From NCBI RefSeq assembly GCF_024628865.1, contig NZ_CP102384.1, forward strand, positions 3,669,001 through 3,733,000: 64,000 nucleotides of DNA. Direction: 5' to 3'. The notes under the pieces were generated by a model, which saw only the letters and a list, made by a program, of their open reading frames with translations, ran no database searches and was not told the origin of the DNA. Positions 34,671 to 43,879 of this stretch are shown here, one piece after another. Both the position numbers and the translations under genes were made by a program. Positions within the stretch are counted from its first letter, which is position 1. The number at the start of each line of letters is the position of its first letter. Origin of the DNA: Sphingopyxis sp. DBS4. GTDB taxonomy: Bacteria; Pseudomonadota; Alphaproteobacteria; Sphingomonadales; Sphingomonadaceae.

Positions 34671-34845
34671 GGGTCGATCCTGTTCTTTTTCCGGTGACAT
34701 TTTCCGGCTGTTCGCCAGTCGCCCCTTCCTCCTGCCGCGCCGCCGTTCGCCGGCAAGCGCCGCTTCGCCGATCCGGCCGATTTCTTCGCAAAGCGGGGCG
34801 CGCGGCCCATTGACGCTTCGCGAACGGGCCCACACAAGCCGCCGG

Positions 34846-35619
34846 ATGGCAAAGCGGCTGGCGATGGAATTGATGGCGATGGCGGCGCTCGGCCTGCTGC
34901 TCGGGCTGCTCGGCCCGTTCGGCACCTTCGCGCTGCCCACCGCCGAACGGATGCTGGTCTGGGTGATCTGGCTGCTCGCGGGCTATGCCGTCTATCGCCC
35001 GTCGGGGATCGTCGCCCGCTGGCTGTGCGAAACCACCGGATTGCCGGGACCGGCGGGCACCATGCTCGCGCTTGTCGTCAGCAGCTTTCCCCTGACCCTG
35101 ATCATCGCGGTGATGTCGATGGGGATCGGCTTTCCCGAAGTGCTCCGCTGGCCCGGCTTCTGGCGGCTCTATTTCTATATATTGATCATCTGCGCCGTCG
35201 TCGCCGTCACCATGACCGCGCTGTTCGGACGCGCGCCGGCGGGCAAGCCGCACGCGCCAGCCGCCGTAGCGGTCGATGCCGACGTGCCGCGCGCCGAAAC
35301 GCCATCCATCGTCTCGCCGCCCTCGCTTCCCCTGCCGCCCGGCTTCGGCCCCGTGCGCGCCCTGAAGGGCGAGGATCATTATGTCCGCGTCATCGGCGAG
35401 GCGCGCGAAGAACTGGTCCTGATGAGGATGCGCGACGCCATTGCAGGGCTCGGTTCCGTCGACGGCCTTCGCGTCCACCGGAGCTGGTGGGTCGCCCGCG
35501 ATGCCGTCGCCTCGGTGCGCCGCGACGGCCGCTCCGCCATGCTGACATTGGCAGGCGGACAGGAGGTTCCGGTGTCGCGCGACATGATGCCGCAATTGCG
35601 TGCCGCGGGGTGGCTTTAA
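34846..35619 (+). CDS. Membrane-anchored LytTR family regulator
   Basis: A 257-residue protein with four hydrophobic helices in the first about 120 residues (LGLLLGLLGPFGTFALP, VIWLLAGYAVYR, MLALVVSSFPLTLIIAVMSM, LYFYILIICAVVAVTMTALF), a Pro/Ala linker and a C-terminal LytTR DNA-binding domain with VRALKGEDHYVRVIGEARE and GLRVHRSWWVARDAV. A regulator tethered to the membrane with no receiver domain, so the signal is probably sensed in or at the membrane. Start chosen at ATG 34846; Met codons at 34864 and 34873 are alternatives. Divergent from the DUF2306 gene, a plausible target. Confidence 0.85.
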   Translation: MAKRLAMELMAMAALGLLLGLLGPFGTFALPTAERMLVWVIWLLAGYAVYRPSGIVARWLCETTGLPGPAGTMLALVVSSFPLTLIIAVMSMGIGFPEVLRWPGFWRLYFYILIICAVVAVTMTALFGRAPAGKPHAPAAVAVDADVPRAETPSIVSPPSLPLPPGFGPVRALKGEDHYVRVIGEAREELVLMRMRDAIAGLGSVDGLRVHRSWWVARDAVASVRRDGRSAMLTLAGGQEVPVSRDMMPQLRAAGWL

Positions 35620-35685
35620 CCCCTTCCCCTATCGGCGCCCGCTGGCTAAGGGCGGCGCAATCCCACTCACCGCGAAAGGGCCCCC

Positions 35686-36621
35686 ATGAAACTCATCTCC
35701 GGCAACAGCAATCTGCCGTTGGCCCGCGCGATTGCGGATTATCTCGAACTGCCGCTGACCGACACCAGCGTCCGCCGCTTCGCCGACGAGGAAGTCTTCG
35801 TCGAAATCCACGAAAATGTGCGCGGCCAGGATGTGTTCGTCGTCCAGCCGACCAATTTCCCGGCCAACGACAATCTGATGGAGTTGCTGATCCTCACCGA
35901 CGCGCTGCGCCGCGCCTCGGCGAAGCGCATCACCGCGGTCGTCCCCTATTTCGGCTATGCCCGCCAGGACCGCAAACCCGGCCCGCGCACGCCGATCTCG
36001 GCCAAACTCGTCGCCAATCTGATCACCACCTCGGGCGCCGACCGCGTCCTCGCGATCGACCTCCACGCCGGGCAGATCCAGGGCTTCTTCGACATTCCGA
36101 CCGACAATCTCTATGCCGCACCGGTGATGAGCGCTGACATCCAGGCGCGCTTCGGCGGCAAGAATCTGATGGTCGTGTCGCCCGACGTCGGCGGCGTGGT
36201 GCGCGCCCGAGCGCTCGCGAAGCGGCTCGACAACGCGCCGCTCGCGATCGTCGACAAGCGCCGCGAGCGCGCCGGCGAATCCGAAGTGATGAATATCATC
36301 GGCGACGTCGCGGGCCGCTTCTGCATCCTCATCGACGATATCGTCGATTCGGCGGGCACCCTCTGCAACGCCGCCGCCGCGCTGAAGGCCGCGGGCGCCG
36401 AGGGCGTCGTCGCTTATTGCACCCACGGCGTCCTGTCGGGCGGCGCGGTCGCCCGTGTCGATGCGAGCGAGCTCACCGAACTCGTCATCACCGATTCGAT
36501 CATGCCGACCGACGCGGTCAACGACAGCGGCAAGGTCCGCGCGCTGACCGTCGCGCCGCTGCTCGGCGAAGCGATCAAGCGCATCGCCGACGAATCGAGC
36601 GTGTCGTCGCTGTTCGACTAG
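35686..36621 (+). CDS. prs: Ribose-phosphate pyrophosphokinase
   Basis: Makes PRPP from ribose 5-phosphate and ATP for nucleotide, His and Trp synthesis. The 311 residues show the ATP flexible loop region [40 protein letters not shown] (divalent metal site) and the PRPP loop [11 protein letters not shown]. The sequence starts [20 protein letters not shown], family standard. Followed by a palindromic repeat and hisN; PRPP is the precursor of histidine, so the neighbourhood fits. Confidence 0.97.
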   Translation: MKLISGNSNLPLARAIADYLELPLTDTSVRRFADEEVFVEIHENVRGQDVFVVQPTNFPANDNLMELLILTDALRRASAKRITAVVPYFGYARQDRKPGPRTPISAKLVANLITTSGADRVLAIDLHAGQIQGFFDIPTDNLYAAPVMSADIQARFGGKNLMVVSPDVGGVVRARALAKRLDNAPLAIVDKRRERAGESEVMNIIGDVAGRFCILIDDIVDSAGTLCNAAAALKAAGAEGVVAYCTHGVLSGGAVARVDASELTELVITDSIMPTDAVNDSGKVRALTVAPLLGEAIKRIADESSVSSLFD

Positions 36622-36657
36622 GCTGGCGTAGCGTGGCGCCGCCTTCAGGGCTGTCGT

Positions 36658-36742
36658 GTGTCCCCGCGAAGGCGGGGACCCATCTCCTGTCGGCGCTATT
36701 TTGCACGGGCGGATGATGGACCCCCGCCTTCGCGGGGAACAG
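36658..36742. repeat. Palindromic intergenic repeat, family 1 (copy 3)
   Basis: Left arm GTCCCCGCGAAGGCGGGGAC, right arm CCCCCGCCTTCGCGGGGAAC; the inner extension reads GGATGATGGACC, slightly decayed. It lies 36 bases after the prs stop and ends 22 bases before the hisN start, so it is probably transcribed with both. Confidence 0.88.
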
Positions 36743-36764
36743 GTTTTTTGCTTTGGGAAACAAG

Positions 36765-37547
36765 ATGACCCTCGAATCCGACATCGCGCTCGCCCATCGC
36801 CTCGCCGACGCCGCGGGCGCGACGATCCGTCCCTTTTTCCGCGCCGCCTTTTCGCACGAGGCCAAGGCCGACGCCTCGCCGGTGACCGAGGCCGACCGCG
36901 CCGCCGAAGCCGCCATGCGCCGCCTGCTCGATGCCGAGGCACCGCGCGACGGCATCATCGGCGAGGAATATGGCGCCGAACGGCCAGAGGCATCGCGCCA
37001 ATGGGTGCTCGATCCGATCGACGGCACCGTCAGCTTCATGGCCGGTCGCCCGATCTTCGGTACGCTGATCGCGCTGCTCCAGGACGGCTGGCCGCTGATC
37101 GGTATCATCGACCAGCCGATCGCCGGTGAGCGCTGGGTGGGCGCGACGGGGCAGCCGACCCTGCTCAACGGCAAGCCCGCGCGTACGCGCACCTGCCGCA
37201 ACCTGTCCGACGCCGTGCTGGCAACGACGGGCCCGCAATATTTCAGCGACCACGACGGCGAGCATTTCATGGCGCTCGCGGCAAAGACGTCGCACAAGCG
37301 CATGGTCTTTGGCGGCGACTGCTATAACTACGGTCTGCTGGCCAGCGGTCATATCGACCTGGTGGTCGAGGCGGGGTTGAAGCTCCACGATTATGCGGCG
37401 CTCGTCCCCATCGTCGAGGGCGCGGGCGGGACGATGTGCGACTGGAACGGCGAGCCGCTGAACGCCGACAGTGACGGCCATGTCATCGCATTAGGCGATC
37501 CGGCGCGGCTGGAAGATGTTATCGAAGGGCTTGCCTGCCACCATTAG
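36765..37547 (+). CDS. hisN: Histidinol-phosphatase, inositol monophosphatase family
   Basis: Mg-dependent phosphatase of the IMPase fold, 260 residues; the HisN type dephosphorylates histidinol phosphate. Metal ligands are in IIGEEYG, the signature VLDPIDGTVSFM and KLHDYAALVPIVEGAGG near the C-terminus; CNLSDAVLATTGP-like and GGDCYNYGLLASGHIDLV regions match HisN better than SuhB. The ATG at 36765 is taken; a TTG four codons upstream is possible. Other his genes are not in the window, so the substrate assignment is by similarity. Confidence 0.86.
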   Translation: MTLESDIALAHRLADAAGATIRPFFRAAFSHEAKADASPVTEADRAAEAAMRRLLDAEAPRDGIIGEEYGAERPEASRQWVLDPIDGTVSFMAGRPIFGTLIALLQDGWPLIGIIDQPIAGERWVGATGQPTLLNGKPARTRTCRNLSDAVLATTGPQYFSDHDGEHFMALAAKTSHKRMVFGGDCYNYGLLASGHIDLVVEAGLKLHDYAALVPIVEGAGGTMCDWNGEPLNADSDGHVIALGDPARLEDVIEGLACHH

Positions 37548-37570
37548 GGCCAGGCCCCAGGGAGAGAGAC

Positions 37571-37921
37571 ATGGCGTTCGACGGAAGCTGCCATTGCGGC
37601 GCGGTGACCTATACGGTCGAGGGAGACATTCCCACGACGGCGATGAGCTGCAACTGCTCGCACTGCCGGCGCAAGGGCTTCCTGCTTTCCTTCGTGCCGA
37701 TCGACCAGTTCCAGTTGACGGGCGGCAGCGACAAGCTCGCTTCCTACACGTTCAACAAGCATAATATCGACCATCAATTCTGCACCGACTGCGGTTGTCA
37801 GGGCTTTTCGGTCGGCACCGGCCCCGACGGCAAGAAGATGGCGGCGGTCAACCTGCGCTGCGTGCCCGAGGCCGACCTCGATTCGCTGACAATCCAGAAG
37901 GTCGACGGCGCAAGCTTCTAG
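37571..37921 (+). CDS. GFA family (glutathione-dependent formaldehyde-activating-like) protein
   Basis: A 116-residue zinc protein of the Gfa/CENP-V fold. All seven metal cysteines are visible: SCHCG near residue 7, SCNCSHC near 27-32 and CTDCGC near 74. The ATG follows GGGAGAGAG. Most family members are not true formaldehyde enzymes, so no reaction is claimed. It lies 23 bases after hisN and 130 before rpmI. A second family member is at 44827. Confidence 0.88.
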   Translation: MAFDGSCHCGAVTYTVEGDIPTTAMSCNCSHCRRKGFLLSFVPIDQFQLTGGSDKLASYTFNKHNIDHQFCTDCGCQGFSVGTGPDGKKMAAVNLRCVPEADLDSLTIQKVDGASF

Positions 37922-38051
37922 GCCGCTTCCCCGCTTGCAATTCGGCGCGAATCCGTCTAGGCGCGCGCCTTCGCACGATAGATTAGCGGACCTGCCTGGC
38001 GACAAGGGCTGCCAGGGCCGGTCGATATCGTCGCTTAAAAAGGAGACGAAA

Positions 38052-38255
38052 ATGCCCAAGCTGAAGACCAAGAGCGGTGTGAAGAAGCGCTTCAAATTCA
38101 CCGCCTCGGGCAAGGTGAAGCACGGCGTTGCCGGCAAGCGTCACCGCCTGATTTCGCACAATTCGAAATATATCCGCACCAACCGCGGCACCAGCGTGCT
38201 CAGCGATTCGGACACGGCCCATGTACGCCTCTGGGCGCCGTACGGCCTGAAGTAA
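38052..38255 (+). CDS. rpmI: 50S ribosomal protein L35
   Basis: A 67-residue basic protein beginning [20 protein letters not shown], with [26 protein letters not shown] stands just before the ATG. It forms an operon with rplT 13 bases later. The infC gene that normally precedes rpmI is not here; 130 bases of non-coding sequence separate it from the GFA gene and may hold its own promoter. Confidence 0.97.
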   Translation: MPKLKTKSGVKKRFKFTASGKVKHGVAGKRHRLISHNSKYIRTNRGTSVLSDSDTAHVRLWAPYGLK

Positions 38256-38268
38256 GGAGCGCTAGACC

Positions 38269-38634
38269 ATGTCACGCATCAAACGCGGCACGACCACGCA
38301 CGCCAAGCACAAGCGGATCCTTGATCAGGCGAAGGGCTATTACGGCCGTCGCAAGAACACGATTCGCATCGCCAAGCAGGCGGTCGAAAAGGCCGGTCAA
38401 TACGCCTATCGCGACCGCAAGGTGAAGAAGCGGACCTTCCGCGCCCTGTGGATCCAGCGCATCAACGCTGCGGTCCGCGCCGAAGGCCTGACCTATTCGC
38501 AGTTCATGCACGGCGTGAAGCTGGCCGGGATCGAGCTGGATCGGAAGGTCATGGCCGACTTGGCGATGAACGAAGGCGGCGTTTTCACCGCGATCATCGC
38601 ACAGGCGAAGGCGGCGCTGCCCAAGGCAGCGTAA
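38269..38634 (+). CDS. rplT: 50S ribosomal protein L20
   Basis: A 121-residue rRNA-binding protein that acts early in 50S assembly and is a known autoregulator of this operon in other bacteria. The sequence [20 protein letters not shown] then [20 protein letters not shown] and [20 protein letters not shown] is typical, though many homologs start MARVKRG. A terminator follows within 30 bases. Confidence 0.97.
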   Translation: MSRIKRGTTTHAKHKRILDQAKGYYGRRKNTIRIAKQAVEKAGQYAYRDRKVKKRTFRALWIQRINAAVRAEGLTYSQFMHGVKLAGIELDRKVMADLAMNEGGVFTAIIAQAKAALPKAA

Positions 38635-38660
38635 GGCTTTCGGCGAAATTGCTGAAACAA

Positions 38661-38689
38661 AAGGGCGGTCCTTCGGGGCCGCCCTTTTT
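38661..38689 (+). terminator. Intrinsic terminator of rpmI-rplT
   Basis: AAGGGCGG and CCGCCCTT form the stem around a TCCTTCGGGG loop and are followed by five T. It lies 26 bases after the rplT stop. Confidence 0.88.
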
Positions 38690-38755
38690 CGTTGGGCTGC
38701 GATCACCTGCGCCGGATGTCGGCTTTGGGGTGGGGGGCTACCCCTGCCCACCTTC

Positions 38756-38832
38756 GTCATTCCCGCGAAAGCGGGAACCCAGTGTGGGGTTAGCCGACGC
38801 ACGCTCTGGGTCCCCGCTTTCGCGGGGATGAC
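38756..38832. repeat. Palindromic repeat, GTCAT-ended family with CCCGCGAAAGCGGG stem (copy 1)
   Basis: A 77-base element. Left arm GTCATTCCCGCGAAAGCGGG, right arm CCCCGCTTTCGCGGGGATGAC-like. Each arm folds alone around GAAA or TTTC. The loop contains GGGGTTAGCCGACGCACGCT, which is nearly the reverse complement of the loop in the copy at 43711. Confidence 0.9.
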
Positions 38833-38896
38833 AAAGTTAGGAGATGCCGGGGCATCCGCAATCGGTCGTTAGCCGACGCCCTGCGGTCCTCAAACA

Positions 38897-38930
38897 GGAA
38901 CGGCGCGAAGGTTTCCCCCCGCGCCGTTCC
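38897..38930. other. Perfect 11-base-pair hairpin in the rplT-araC gap
   Basis: GGAACGGCGCG and CGCGCCGTTCC flank a 12-base loop. No T run follows on either strand. The gap from 38635 to 39128 otherwise holds the rplT terminator, one palindrome and an AT-rich stretch (39050-39105) that probably contains the promoter of the AraC-type gene. No further gene is seen. Confidence 0.6.
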
Positions 38931-39128
38931 GACAATGGCTTATTGGAAAACCATCGCCCCCCTCCCTCCGAACCGGATAGCCGTGGGTCGCAGAAAGCAT
39001 ACGGCCGGCGGAAGTGTCCCTATGGCGCGACATATGCCGTCGCGGGCCTGCGAAAAATTGTAAAAACCCGACAATCGCTTCGTCTGAACTGTTGTTTTTT
39101 TACGCGCCGCTCCGCATGAGATGACGTC

Positions 39129-40031
39129 ATGACCGTGGGAGAAACTGCCAGCGGGCCGGCGGCCGGCGTGCGCGTCACGACGCGCTTCTTTCCCGTATCG
39201 GAGCCGCTTCGTCCCTATTGCAGCATCATCTACCTCACCGAGGTCGAGGCGTCCCCCGGAGTGCGCGTCGAGGATTATCTGCATCCCGAATGGGCAAATC
39301 TGCGCTTCATCGATGGTGAACCCTCGCTTGCCGCGGTCGGCGGCGACACGCCGGCCCCCGCGCCGCGCTTCATCGTCACCGGCCCAACGAGCCAGGCGAC
39401 CTATTTCGCCGCGGGCCGGATGCGCGCTTGGGGCATTGGAATCCTGCCCGCGGGCTGGGCCAAATTCTTCGCGCTTCCCGCCGAGGATCTCGCGGACCAT
39501 TTCGTCGATGGCGCGCAGCATCCTGCATTCGCCGCGCACGCCCCGCTCGCGGACGAGCTTCGGCAGGCAAATGATGCGGAGAGTGCGGCGCGCCTGCTCG
39601 ACGACCATTTCGCCGGTCTGCTCGCCGCCGCGCCGCCCGACGATCCCGCCATCTTCGCCGCCCACGCCGCGCTCATCGACGACGAATTGACCAGCGTCGC
39701 CGAACTCGCCGAAAAGCTCGGCCTCTCCGAGCGGTCGGTCGAGCGATTGTCGCGGCGCGCCTTCGGTTTTCCGCCCAAGCTGCTGCTGCGCCGCCAGCGC
39801 TTCCTGCGCAGCCTCGCGCGCTTCATGCTCGACCCGTCGATGAGCTGGATCGAAACGCTCGACTATCATTATTATGATCAGGCGCAGTTCACGCGCGATT
39901 TCCAGCGCTTCATGGGAATGAGCCCGCGCGCCTATGCCGCGCGGCCGAAGCCGATCCTCGGCGCTGCCGCGCTGGCGCGCGCCGCGGCGGCCGGCGAAGC
40001 GGTGCAGGGACTCCACAAGCCCGGCGGATAG
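39129..40031 (+). CDS. AraC family transcriptional regulator
   Basis: A 300-residue regulator with an unassigned N-terminal sensing domain (about 1-170) and a C-terminal AraC-type double HTH: SVAELAEKLGLSERSVERLS as the first and WIETLDYHYYDQAQFTRDFQ then RFMGMSPRAYAARP as the second, the latter being the family signature. The ATG lies inside the palindrome ATGACGTCAT. It is a single gene between rplT and pheS. The effector and targets are unknown. Confidence 0.9.
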   Translation: MTVGETASGPAAGVRVTTRFFPVSEPLRPYCSIIYLTEVEASPGVRVEDYLHPEWANLRFIDGEPSLAAVGGDTPAPAPRFIVTGPTSQATYFAAGRMRAWGIGILPAGWAKFFALPAEDLADHFVDGAQHPAFAAHAPLADELRQANDAESAARLLDDHFAGLLAAAPPDDPAIFAAHAALIDDELTSVAELAEKLGLSERSVERLSRRAFGFPPKLLLRRQRFLRSLARFMLDPSMSWIETLDYHYYDQAQFTRDFQRFMGMSPRAYAARPKPILGAAALARAAAAGEAVQGLHKPGG

Positions 40032-40099
40032 CGCGCGTTTCGCGCCGCCGGACTTGACCCGTGCGCCGCCTTCGGTGCAAGCGGCAGACGACCGACGCG

Positions 40100-40119
40100 C
40101 GGGGGACCGCCGTCCCCCG
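40100..40119. other. Hairpin in the pheS leader
   Basis: CGGGGGAC and GTCCCCCG pair around a four-base loop, 22 bases before the pheS ATG. There is no T run, so it is not a classical attenuator; it may affect translation or be incidental. Confidence 0.5.
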
Positions 40120-40141
40120 AACGATACAGAAACGAACGACG

Positions 40142-41236
40142 ATGAGCGAGACAGAAGCCTTGAAAGCGAAGCTGCTGGGCGAGATTGAAACCGCAAGCGA
40201 TCTCGACGCGCTCGAGGCGCTGCGCGTCGCGGCGCTCGGCAAGGCGGGGAGCGTGACCGGGCTGCTCAAGACGCTCGGCGGCATGACCCCCGAAGAGCGC
40301 CAGACCGAAGGGCCGAAGATTCACGGCCTGCGCGAAGCCATCACCGCCGCGATCGGCGCACGCAAGGCCGCGCTTGAAGGCGCCGCGCTCGACGCGAAGC
40401 TTGCCGAAGAGACGCTCGACATGACGCTCCCCGCCGCCGCCGCACCCAAAGGCAGCGTCCACCCGGTGAGTCAGGTGATGGACGAGCTTGCCGAAATCTT
40501 CGCCGACATGGGCTTCGCGGTCGCGACCGGGCCCGAGATCGAGGACGACTGGCGCAATTTCACCGCGCTCAACATTCCCGAGACGCATCCCGCGCGCGCG
40601 ATGCACGACACCTTCTATTTCCCCGACACCGATGCCGAGGGCCGCGCGATGCTGCTGCGCACCCACACATCGCCGGTGCAGATCCGCACGATGATGAGCG
40701 AGCAGCCGCCGATCCGGATCATCGCGCCGGGGCGCGTCTATCGCAGCGACAGCGACGCGACGCACACGCCGATGTTCCATCAGGTCGAAGGCCTCGTCAT
40801 CGACCGCGGCATCCATATGGGGCATCTCAAATGGACGCTCGAAACCTTCCTCAAGGCCTTCTTCGAGCGCGACGACATCGTGCTCCGCCTGCGCCCCTCC
40901 TATTTCCCCTTCACCGAGCCTTCGGCGGAGGTCGATGTCGGCTATGCCCAGGAAAAGGGGCGGCGGATCGTCGGCGGCAACGGCGACGACGAGGGCCATG
41001 CGTGGATGGAGCTGCTGGGCAGCGGCATGGTCAACCGCCGCGTCATCGCGAACTGCGGGCTCGATCCAGACGAATGGCAGGGCTTTGCCTTCGGCATCGG
41101 CATCGACCGGCTGGCGATGCTCAAATATGGCATGGATGACCTGCGCGCCTTCTTCGACGGCGACCTGCGCTGGCTGGCGCATTACGGGTTCGGCGCACTG
41201 TCGGTGCCAACGCTGAGCGGGGGGATTTCGGCATGA
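40142..41236 (+). CDS. pheS: Phenylalanyl-tRNA synthetase alpha subunit
   Basis: Catalytic subunit of the heterotetrameric class II PheRS. The 364 residues have an N-terminal coiled coil binding tRNA (about 1-90) and the catalytic core with [19 protein letters not shown], the motif 2 region [20 protein letters not shown] and motif 3 [20 protein letters not shown]. Its stop overlaps the pheT ATG by four bases. No T-box or Phe-rich leader peptide was seen upstream. Confidence 0.97.
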   Translation: MSETEALKAKLLGEIETASDLDALEALRVAALGKAGSVTGLLKTLGGMTPEERQTEGPKIHGLREAITAAIGARKAALEGAALDAKLAEETLDMTLPAAAAPKGSVHPVSQVMDELAEIFADMGFAVATGPEIEDDWRNFTALNIPETHPARAMHDTFYFPDTDAEGRAMLLRTHTSPVQIRTMMSEQPPIRIIAPGRVYRSDSDATHTPMFHQVEGLVIDRGIHMGHLKWTLETFLKAFFERDDIVLRLRPSYFPFTEPSAEVDVGYAQEKGRRIVGGNGDDEGHAWMELLGSGMVNRRVIANCGLDPDEWQGFAFGIGIDRLAMLKYGMDDLRAFFDGDLRWLAHYGFGALSVPTLSGGISA

Positions 41237-43620
41237 AGATCACCCTCGACTGGCTCCGCGAGCATCTCGATGGCGACTATTCGGTCGCCGATGTCGTCGG
41301 CGCCCTCAACCGCATCGGCCACGAAGTCGAAGGCGTCGAGAATCCGGCCGAGAAGCTCGCGGGCTTCCGCGTCGCCAAGGTGCTGACCGCCTCGAAGCAC
41401 CCCCAGGCCGACAAGCTGCAGGTGCTGACCGTCGACACCGGCGACGGCGGCGATCCGCTCACCGTGGTCTGCGGCGCGCCGAACGCGCGCGCGGGGCTCG
41501 TCGGCGTACTCGGGCTGCCCGGCGCGGTGGTGCCCGCGAACGGCATGGAGCTGAAGGTCGCCGCGGTGCGCGGCATCGAATCGAACGGCATGATGTGCTC
41601 GACGCGCGAGCTGGAGCTTGGCGACGATCATGACGGCATCATCGAGCTGCCCGCCGACGCCCCGATCGGCACGCCCTTCGCCGATTATGCGGGCGCGGGC
41701 GATCCGGTGATCGACATTTCGATCACCCCGAACCGGCAGGACTGCATGGGGGTGCGCGGGATCGCGCGCGACCTCGCCGCTGCCGGGCTCGGTACGCTGA
41801 AGCCGCTCGACGTCCCGACGATCCCGGGCGAAGGCGCGCCCGCGACCGAAATCCGCACCGACGATCCCGACGCCTGTCCCGCCTTCTTCGGCCGCACGAT
41901 CGCCGGCGTGACCAACGGCACGGCGCCCGACTGGATGCGCCGCCGCCTCGAAGCGGTCGGGCAACGCTCGATCTCCGCCCTCGTCGACATCAGCAATTAT
42001 GTGATGTTCGACCTCGGCCGCCCCAGCCACATCTATGACCGCGCCACGCTGACCGGCGCACTCGTCGCGCGGCGCGCAGAGGCGGGCGAGACGGTGACCG
42101 CGCTCAACGGCAAGGATTATACGCTCATCGACACGATGACCGTGATCGCCGACGAGCGCGAGGTCCACGACATCGCGGGCATCATGGGCGGCGAGCATAG
42201 CGGGTGCAGCGAAGCGACGACCGACGTGCTGATCGAAATCGCTTACTTCACCCCCGAACGCATCGCGCTGACCGGGCAGGCGCTCGGCCTGACCAGCGAC
42301 GCGCGCAGCCGCTTCGAGCGGGGGGTCGATCCGGCCTTCCTCGACGACGCGACGGCAATCGTGACGGGTCATATCCTCGCCATCTGCGGCGGCACGCCGT
42401 CGGCGGTGACGCGCGCGGGCACCCCGCCCGCCGAGGTGAAGACGGTCGATTACGACCCGGCGCTGTCGGCGACGCTCGGCGGCATCGCGATTCCGGCATC
42501 GCGCCAGAATGAGATACTCGAAGCGCTCGGTTTCTCGATTATCGAGCAGGCCGGGCACTGGCAGGTCGCGGTGCCGAGCTGGCGCCGCGACGTCGACGGC
42601 GCGCCCGATCTGGTCGAGGAAGTCACGCGGATCACCGGATTCGACGCGATCGAATCGGTGCCGCTGCCGCGCGCCGATGGCGTCGCCCGGCCGACCGCGA
42701 CCGCCGAACAGATGCTCGAACGCCGGGTGCGCCGCGCCGCGGCGGCCGCGGGCTTCCACGAAGCGGTGACGTGGAGCTTCATTTCCGAACGCGAGGCCGC
42801 ACCCTTCGGCGGCGGCATCTGGAGCCTCGCCAACCCGATCAGCGAAGACCTCAAGGTGATGCGTCCGTCGCTGCTCCCCGGCCTGCTCGCCGCCGCGCAG
42901 CGCAATCAGGATCGCGGCGCCGGAAGCATCCGCCTGTTCGAGATCGGCCGCCGTTATCGGGACGATTGCGAACATCCGACGCTTGGGCTGGTAATGGCGG
43001 GCGACAAGACCCAGCGCGGTTGGCAGACCGGCAAGGCCGCGCCCTTCGACGCCTTCGACGCGAAGGCGGCGGCGCTGGCGCTGCTCGACGCCGCAGGCGC
43101 GCCCGCCGAGCGGCTGCAGGTGATGGAAGCCGTTGCCGGACCCGGCATCTGGCATCCCGGCCAGTCGGCGACGTTGCGGCTCGGCCCCAAGGCGGTGCTC
43201 GCCGAATATGGCGCGCTGCACCCGGCACTGACGAAACATTTCGACGTCGATGGCCCGGTGATGGCGGTGCAGATCTTCCTCGATGCGATTCCGACGAAAC
43301 GCGCGAGCGGCCCGGCGCGTGTGGCCTATGCGCCGCCCGCGCTGCAATCGGTGCGCCGCGACTTTGCTTTCCTCGCGCCCGAGGGGCTGGCGGCCGCCGA
43401 TCTGGTCCGCGCGATCCGCGGCGCCGACAAGGCGGCGATCGTCGACGCCCGGCTGTTCGATCGCTTTGCCGGCCAAGGGGTGCCCGAGGGGCAGGTTAGC
43501 CTCGCGGTCGAGGTTGAACTGCAACCGCAGGAAAAGAGCTTCACCGACGCCGATCTGAAGGCGATTGCCGACAAGGTGGTTGTCGCGGCGGCGAAGCTGG
43601 GGGCGGTGCTGCGCGGGTAG
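41233..43620 (+). CDS. pheT: Phenylalanyl-tRNA synthetase beta subunit
   Basis: The 795-residue structural and editing subunit of PheRS. It starts [20 protein letters not shown], then an EMAP/OB-type tRNA-binding domain with [20 protein letters not shown], the B3/B4 editing region with [20 protein letters not shown], the B5 domain and a catalytic-like domain with [14 protein letters not shown], and a C-terminal ferredoxin-fold anticodon-binding domain from about 705. Coupled to pheS by an ATGA overlap. Confidence 0.97.
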   Translation: MKITLDWLREHLDGDYSVADVVGALNRIGHEVEGVENPAEKLAGFRVAKVLTASKHPQADKLQVLTVDTGDGGDPLTVVCGAPNARAGLVGVLGLPGAVVPANGMELKVAAVRGIESNGMMCSTRELELGDDHDGIIELPADAPIGTPFADYAGAGDPVIDISITPNRQDCMGVRGIARDLAAAGLGTLKPLDVPTIPGEGAPATEIRTDDPDACPAFFGRTIAGVTNGTAPDWMRRRLEAVGQRSISALVDISNYVMFDLGRPSHIYDRATLTGALVARRAEAGETVTALNGKDYTLIDTMTVIADEREVHDIAGIMGGEHSGCSEATTDVLIEIAYFTPERIALTGQALGLTSDARSRFERGVDPAFLDDATAIVTGHILAICGGTPSAVTRAGTPPAEVKTVDYDPALSATLGGIAIPASRQNEILEALGFSIIEQAGHWQVAVPSWRRDVDGAPDLVEEVTRITGFDAIESVPLPRADGVARPTATAEQMLERRVRRAAAAAGFHEAVTWSFISEREAAPFGGGIWSLANPISEDLKVMRPSLLPGLLAAAQRNQDRGAGSIRLFEIGRRYRDDCEHPTLGLVMAGDKTQRGWQTGKAAPFDAFDAKAAALALLDAAGAPAERLQVMEAVAGPGIWHPGQSATLRLGPKAVLAEYGALHPALTKHFDVDGPVMAVQIFLDAIPTKRASGPARVAYAPPALQSVRRDFAFLAPEGLAAADLVRAIRGADKAAIVDARLFDRFAGQGVPEGQVSLAVEVELQPQEKSFTDADLKAIADKVVVAAAKLGAVLRG

Positions 43621-43710
43621 GGCGGCCCCGACAAGGCCCAGGCCGCGCGGACAAAGTCCTCCCTCGCTGGAGCGGCGGCTTGGGGTGGAGCGCGGACATT
43701 CCCAACCTTC

Positions 43711-43787
43711 GTCATTCCCGCGAAAGCGGGAACCCAGAGCATGCGTCGGCTGACCCCACTCTGGGTTCCCGCTTTCGCGGAAATGAC
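43711..43787. repeat. Palindromic repeat, GTCAT-ended family with CCCGCGAAAGCGGG stem (copy 2)
   Basis: A 77-base element, left arm GTCATTCCCGCGAAAGCGGG, right arm CCCGCTTTCGCGGAAATGAC. The loop GCATGCGTCGGCTGACCCCA shows it is inserted in the opposite orientation to the copy at 38756. It is preceded by the same CCTTC flank. It lies 90 bases after pheT. Confidence 0.9.
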
Positions 43788-43879
43788 GGGAAACAGTCGG
43801 AATCTGCTCGCACGGTCTGGAGCCCGATGCGAATTTCGTGCAACTTGTCCCGGCAACAGAGTCTGGGGAGAAACCCGCC

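Noticed and set aside
38844..39119. A 91-codon open frame before the AraC-type gene
   Set aside because: It reads through a perfect hairpin and an AT-rich promoter-like region, with no binding site and no protein-like composition.
40032..40141. Attenuator or T-box controlling pheST
   Set aside because: There is a GC hairpin but no T run, no Phe-rich leader peptide and no T-box sequence.
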